DNA from: Brassica napus
Lineage: Eukaryota > Streptophyta > Magnoliopsida > Brassicales > Brassicaceae
DNA length: 64,000 nt
Direction of reading: 5' to 3'
NCBI RefSeq assembly: GCF_020379485.1
Contig: NC_063443.1
Span: 17,479,531 to 17,543,530 of the forward strand
Part shown: piece by piece, positions 56,538 through 64,000 of the stretch
Numbering within the stretch: position 1 is the first letter of the stretch
Layout: every line of letters begins with the position of its first letter
Notes under the pieces: generated by a model
What the model was told of the DNA's origin: nothing
Database searches by the model: none
What the model saw: the letters and a program-made list of their open reading frames with translations, nothing else
Translations under genes and position numbers: made by a program

Positions 56538-56714
56538 AGATGTAAAGTTACCACGGACGCACAATTCAAAGGCGGATAGTCTAGCACGCAGTGCTCGAAA
56601 TCAATCGTCTTTCGTCGTTCACATGGATGCAGATCACCCAGTTTGGTTCACAGAGTCAGTATGAGTCTGTATTTTGATGACAAAAAAAAAAAAAAAAAAA
56701 AGATGTAAAGTTAC
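56538..56714 (+). mobile_element. Short retroposed insert with perfect 14-bp TSD
   Basis: AGATGTAAAGTTAC is at 56538-56551 and again at 56701-56714. Between them is a 149-base body ending in TTTTGATGAC and about 20 A residues that touch the second copy. The structure is that of a SINE or a strongly 5'-truncated LINE copy. I could not assign clear pol III A and B boxes, so I favour a truncated LINE or retroposed transcript fragment. The source sequence was not recognised. Confidence 0.92.
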
Positions 56715-57250
56715 AAAAATATACTCAATATACTCATCCTTTCAGAATAATCTATGTTTTAGAAAACAAAAAATTGTTTCTAAAAGATCTATGTTTTACT
56801 TTTTCAATGTATGTGATAATGGCAAATTGTAAATTTCAAATACATTAATTGTATTTACTGAACTTTAGTTGGTTAAAAATCATAGAAAATAGTTAAACAC
56901 GGAAAACAATGAATTTATTGTCAAAATTTTATGAATTTTTTTAATAAGTGTGAAAACTATAAAATATACATTATTTTAAAACGTAGGGAGTATAAAACAA
57001 TAGAATTACAATTAAATGCAAAATTAAAATTAGAAAACATTTTAATAAGTAATTCACTAATATAAACAATAATATTTATATTTTCTTGGTGTAAAACGAT
57101 AATATGAATCCAAATAACCAAGAAAAACAGCATAGAAAGGTTTTTTATTATTTATTTGATTAATTGAAACTCATTGTATCAATTGGGTACGTTAAGTACC
57201 ACAAGACGGTTTCAAGACAATAGCAACTTGCCATGAATTGGCGAAAATGA
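56715..57250. other. AT-rich spacer
   Basis: No gene or clear repeat seen; includes the 3' flank of the SCPL35-like gene. Confidence 0.4.
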
Positions 57251-61744
<4,494 letters not shown>

Positions 61745-62674
61745 TACTTCTTTCTCCTCGAAATGAGTAGATGAGAAAAGAACGCCCCCACTTCTTTATA
61801 TGTATAGCTTTTTTATTTTTCTTATTGGACCAAAAGAGACATGCACAGTTCTTTTCCTTTTTACCTTAAAGTCTTTTATTTTCATGATAGGAGTATTCTT
61901 TTTATTGTTTGTTATTATGAGTTTTTTTTTTTGAAAAATTGTTATTATGAGTTCACGTGAAAATATTACAACAAACAAAAAGAGCGAATGATATATAATT
62001 TTTATTTGCATAAGACAAAATTACTGTTTATGAACTTTTTGGTGAATGACAAATGAGATTTCCTAAACTAAAATATGTGACCATATTCAATTAAAATATG
62101 TATCTACTATCTATGAAAGATAATGAAGTATTTTAAACTAATTAATATTTAGCAGATCTTCTAATTATCAGAGTCAGTCACGGCGCACTATCACATGAAA
62201 GTTACTTGTCTGAAAAATACATTGACAAGACCATAAATCAGATGAGAAGCTTCATATGGCATGATAAGAAAGACATGACTCACATCTGTCGACGGTACTC
62301 TATCATATATCCTATTGATTAGCCTCAATGGGCCGTCCACGATTACATTTTCCCAATTTTATTGTTACAAATGCTACTTTTGAAAAATCAATGGAAACGA
62401 TGGCACAAAAAAAGCCAAGACCCTGAAAATCCCCCAAAATCAACGAATCAGGCGTCAAAAACAAACATTAAAGAGAGACGTTCAAAGCGTTTTCTATGTT
62501 TTGTTCCATTGATCTCACATTCATATATACATTGGACTCTAGGAAAAGTATTACATTATTCTCACCACACAGCTATCATGATAATCGCAAAACAAGCCAA
62601 AAAAAAAAAAAGACACACTGAGATCTTGACTTTCCCATAGAAACATGCAATGACGTGATCATTTGTGGTGCCGA
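61745..62674. other. Spacer between tandem SCPL35 copies
   Basis: Promoter region of copy 1 plus 3' flank of copy 2. AT-rich. No gene was recognised; short open frames near 62362-62640 match no family I know. Confidence 0.5.
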
Positions 62675-64000
62675 TTAGAAACGAGAAGAAGGCAATGGGA
62701 GGGAAGCGAGAAAGTGTGAGAATAAGGTGAGGGATTGCGCCGGAGCAAAGAGCGGAACCTGATGACCAGCGCCTCTCACGGTGACAAAAGTTAGTCCTCC
62801 TGCGTAAGTCTCAACCCATCCAGCCACTTCACTCTTGTGGAACCATGACCTCCACGGTGACTCCACCTTAAGTCTCATCTTCCTTAAGCTATAACGCGTA
62901 GATGTTACTGGAAGTCTCCCATCCGTATCTCCGCTATAACCAAAAGAACCAGTCCTATTAAAACTAATTACCAATAATTTATTGTAACTAGCTATATTTC
63001 TTTCTATATAACTTATAAAATGTTTTTATAACGTAATACCTATAGATCCAAATGCGGAGGCCACCCTTCAAGAGCTTTTGGATGATGGGAATCACGGTGG
63101 TCGGAGCTTCAGTCCATTTTATCACCGAACTAATTAAACCATGCACAAGGCGCACACATACTTAAAAACCAACCTCAAACATACTAACACTAACATAAAA
63201 AATATAAAAACAATTACTAACATTTTTTTTTTGAATTGAAAAATTACTAACATATTAATTTTGTAGTATGTAAGTAATTACTTATTACCAATTGATTGTA
63301 AGATCAAAATTGTGTATGATATATGAACTTGTAACACTGACCTGCAAGCTGTGTACGGGTAAGGTAAGTTTGTGACGTTTGCGTGAAGTGCGACCTGCAC
63401 ATCTTTCCTATTGAAATATTTCTCGGCATAGTGTGGTGTGCACGGGTCGTACGCGTAAGGTAACCTACCCCAGATATTCTGACCATTCAAAACCATTATA
63501 ATTTCATCAATGATTGATAGAAACTAATAAAATCAAATTATAAGAAGGTCAATGTTACGTACTTGTGAAGTGAGGAGATTATGATCAGACATAACACGCG
63601 TATGGTTTTTAGAAGATGGCGAGGAGGAGAAGCAAACGGGAGTGTAGATGCTGTATATATTGATCGCAGCGTAAGCTGTAAACGCTGTGAAACTTTTGTT
63701 GCATTGTGCCGTTAGTTTATCTCCAAAACGGCACGAGTCGTGAATGAGTTTATGAACCTCGTCCGATATCAAGGCGTGGCTCCACGCGTAGTCAACTATT
63801 CCTGCAGCGTCGGTCGCTTCATTGATCACTGGGTTTCCAATCTGCAGCGATCAACAACCAAAGTCCATTTACGGTTTGGTTTTCTTTGAAGTTCATTTCA
63901 TTCTATGTTTACTTGTATATCAAGAAACGTTGTTTTCTTGTCACGAAACCGTTGTCCGTATACATGAGGCCTTACCATGATTCCCTTGAGATTGATGCGA
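62675..64000 (-). CDS. Serine carboxypeptidase-like 35, copy 2, partial
   Basis: 3' part of a second SCPL35-type gene in the same orientation; its 5' exons lie beyond 64000. Exons: 62675-about 62940 ([52 protein letters not shown], stop at 62675), about 63040-63130 ([18 protein letters not shown]), about 63340-63480 ([20 protein letters not shown]), about 63560-63840 ([38 protein letters not shown]) and the edge exon (INLKGIM near 63976-64000). Catalytic Asp and His are kept; the Ser exon is outside. It is very close to copy 1 in the C-terminal exons, so the duplication is fairly recent. No stops were seen. Confidence 0.9.

Noticed and set aside
56552..56700. Called as a tRNA-derived SINE
   Set aside because: No convincing A box and B box pair could be placed; only TSD and A-tail are firm.

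Overview
This is plant nuclear DNA from a crucifer (Brassicaceae, most like Brassica or Raphanus). The genes have many short GT-AG introns. They read as the orthologues of one run of Arabidopsis thaliana chromosome 5, in inverted order, from about At5g08500 at the left to At5g08260 at the right. Locus names come from family recognition and remembered Arabidopsis gene order; no search was run.

Layout. 0-3 kb: a dead DUF946/VPS62-like gene and an F-box/LRR/FBD gene (+). 3.3-4.3 kb: a retroposed insert with a target-site duplication. 4.4-7.2 kb: CLPTM1 family gene (-). 7.7-8.2 kb: relic of an SLG1-like PPR gene. 8.3-8.8 kb: VQ31-like gene (-). 9.8-10.5 kb: hAT-type element. 11.2-17.6 kb: PEX1 (-). 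18.0-20.0 kb: GDSL lipase (-). 21.0-24.6 kb: HDC1-like gene (+) with a ruined N-terminal half and a well-kept C-terminal half. 24.6-25.0 kb: LINE RNase H fragment. 25.6-27.5 kb: Harbinger-transposase-derived gene (+) lacking the third catalytic acid. 28.1-32.7 kb: At5g08440-like coiled-coil protein (-). 33.6-35.0 kb: relic of a GYF-domain gene split by a hAT element. 35.6-37.1 kb: UPF0725 family gene (-). 37.9-40.3 kb: KRR1 (-). 41.0-41.3 kb: relic of ICMTB. 41.7-42.4 kb: TCP21/CHE (-). 44.1-44.4 kb: defensin-like peptide (+). 45.1-47.5 kb: PPR gene (+). 47.8-48.2 kb: PPR relic. 48.5-50.7 kb: succinyl-CoA ligase alpha (-). 51.8-52.4 kb: YLS8/DIM1 (-). 52.8-54.5 kb: HEMC (+). 54.7-56.3 kb: SETD9-like gene (-). 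57.3-64.0 kb: two tandem SCPL35-type serine carboxypeptidases (-), the second cut by the window end.

The genes are mostly unrelated housekeeping and regulatory loci held together by ancestral synteny; they do not form a pathway cluster. The most informative theme is gene death in place. At least five loci (SLG1-like, the HDC1 N-terminal half, the GYF gene, ICMTB and an At5g08305-like PPR) survive as recognisable ruins where collinearity predicts a gene. This looks like fractionation after whole-genome triplication, with hAT and non-LTR insertions nearby. I did not see a clearly new multi-gene system. The least ordinary single items are the DDQ Harbinger-derived gene, the half-dead HDC1 with an internal duplication, and four insertions with readable target-site duplications.
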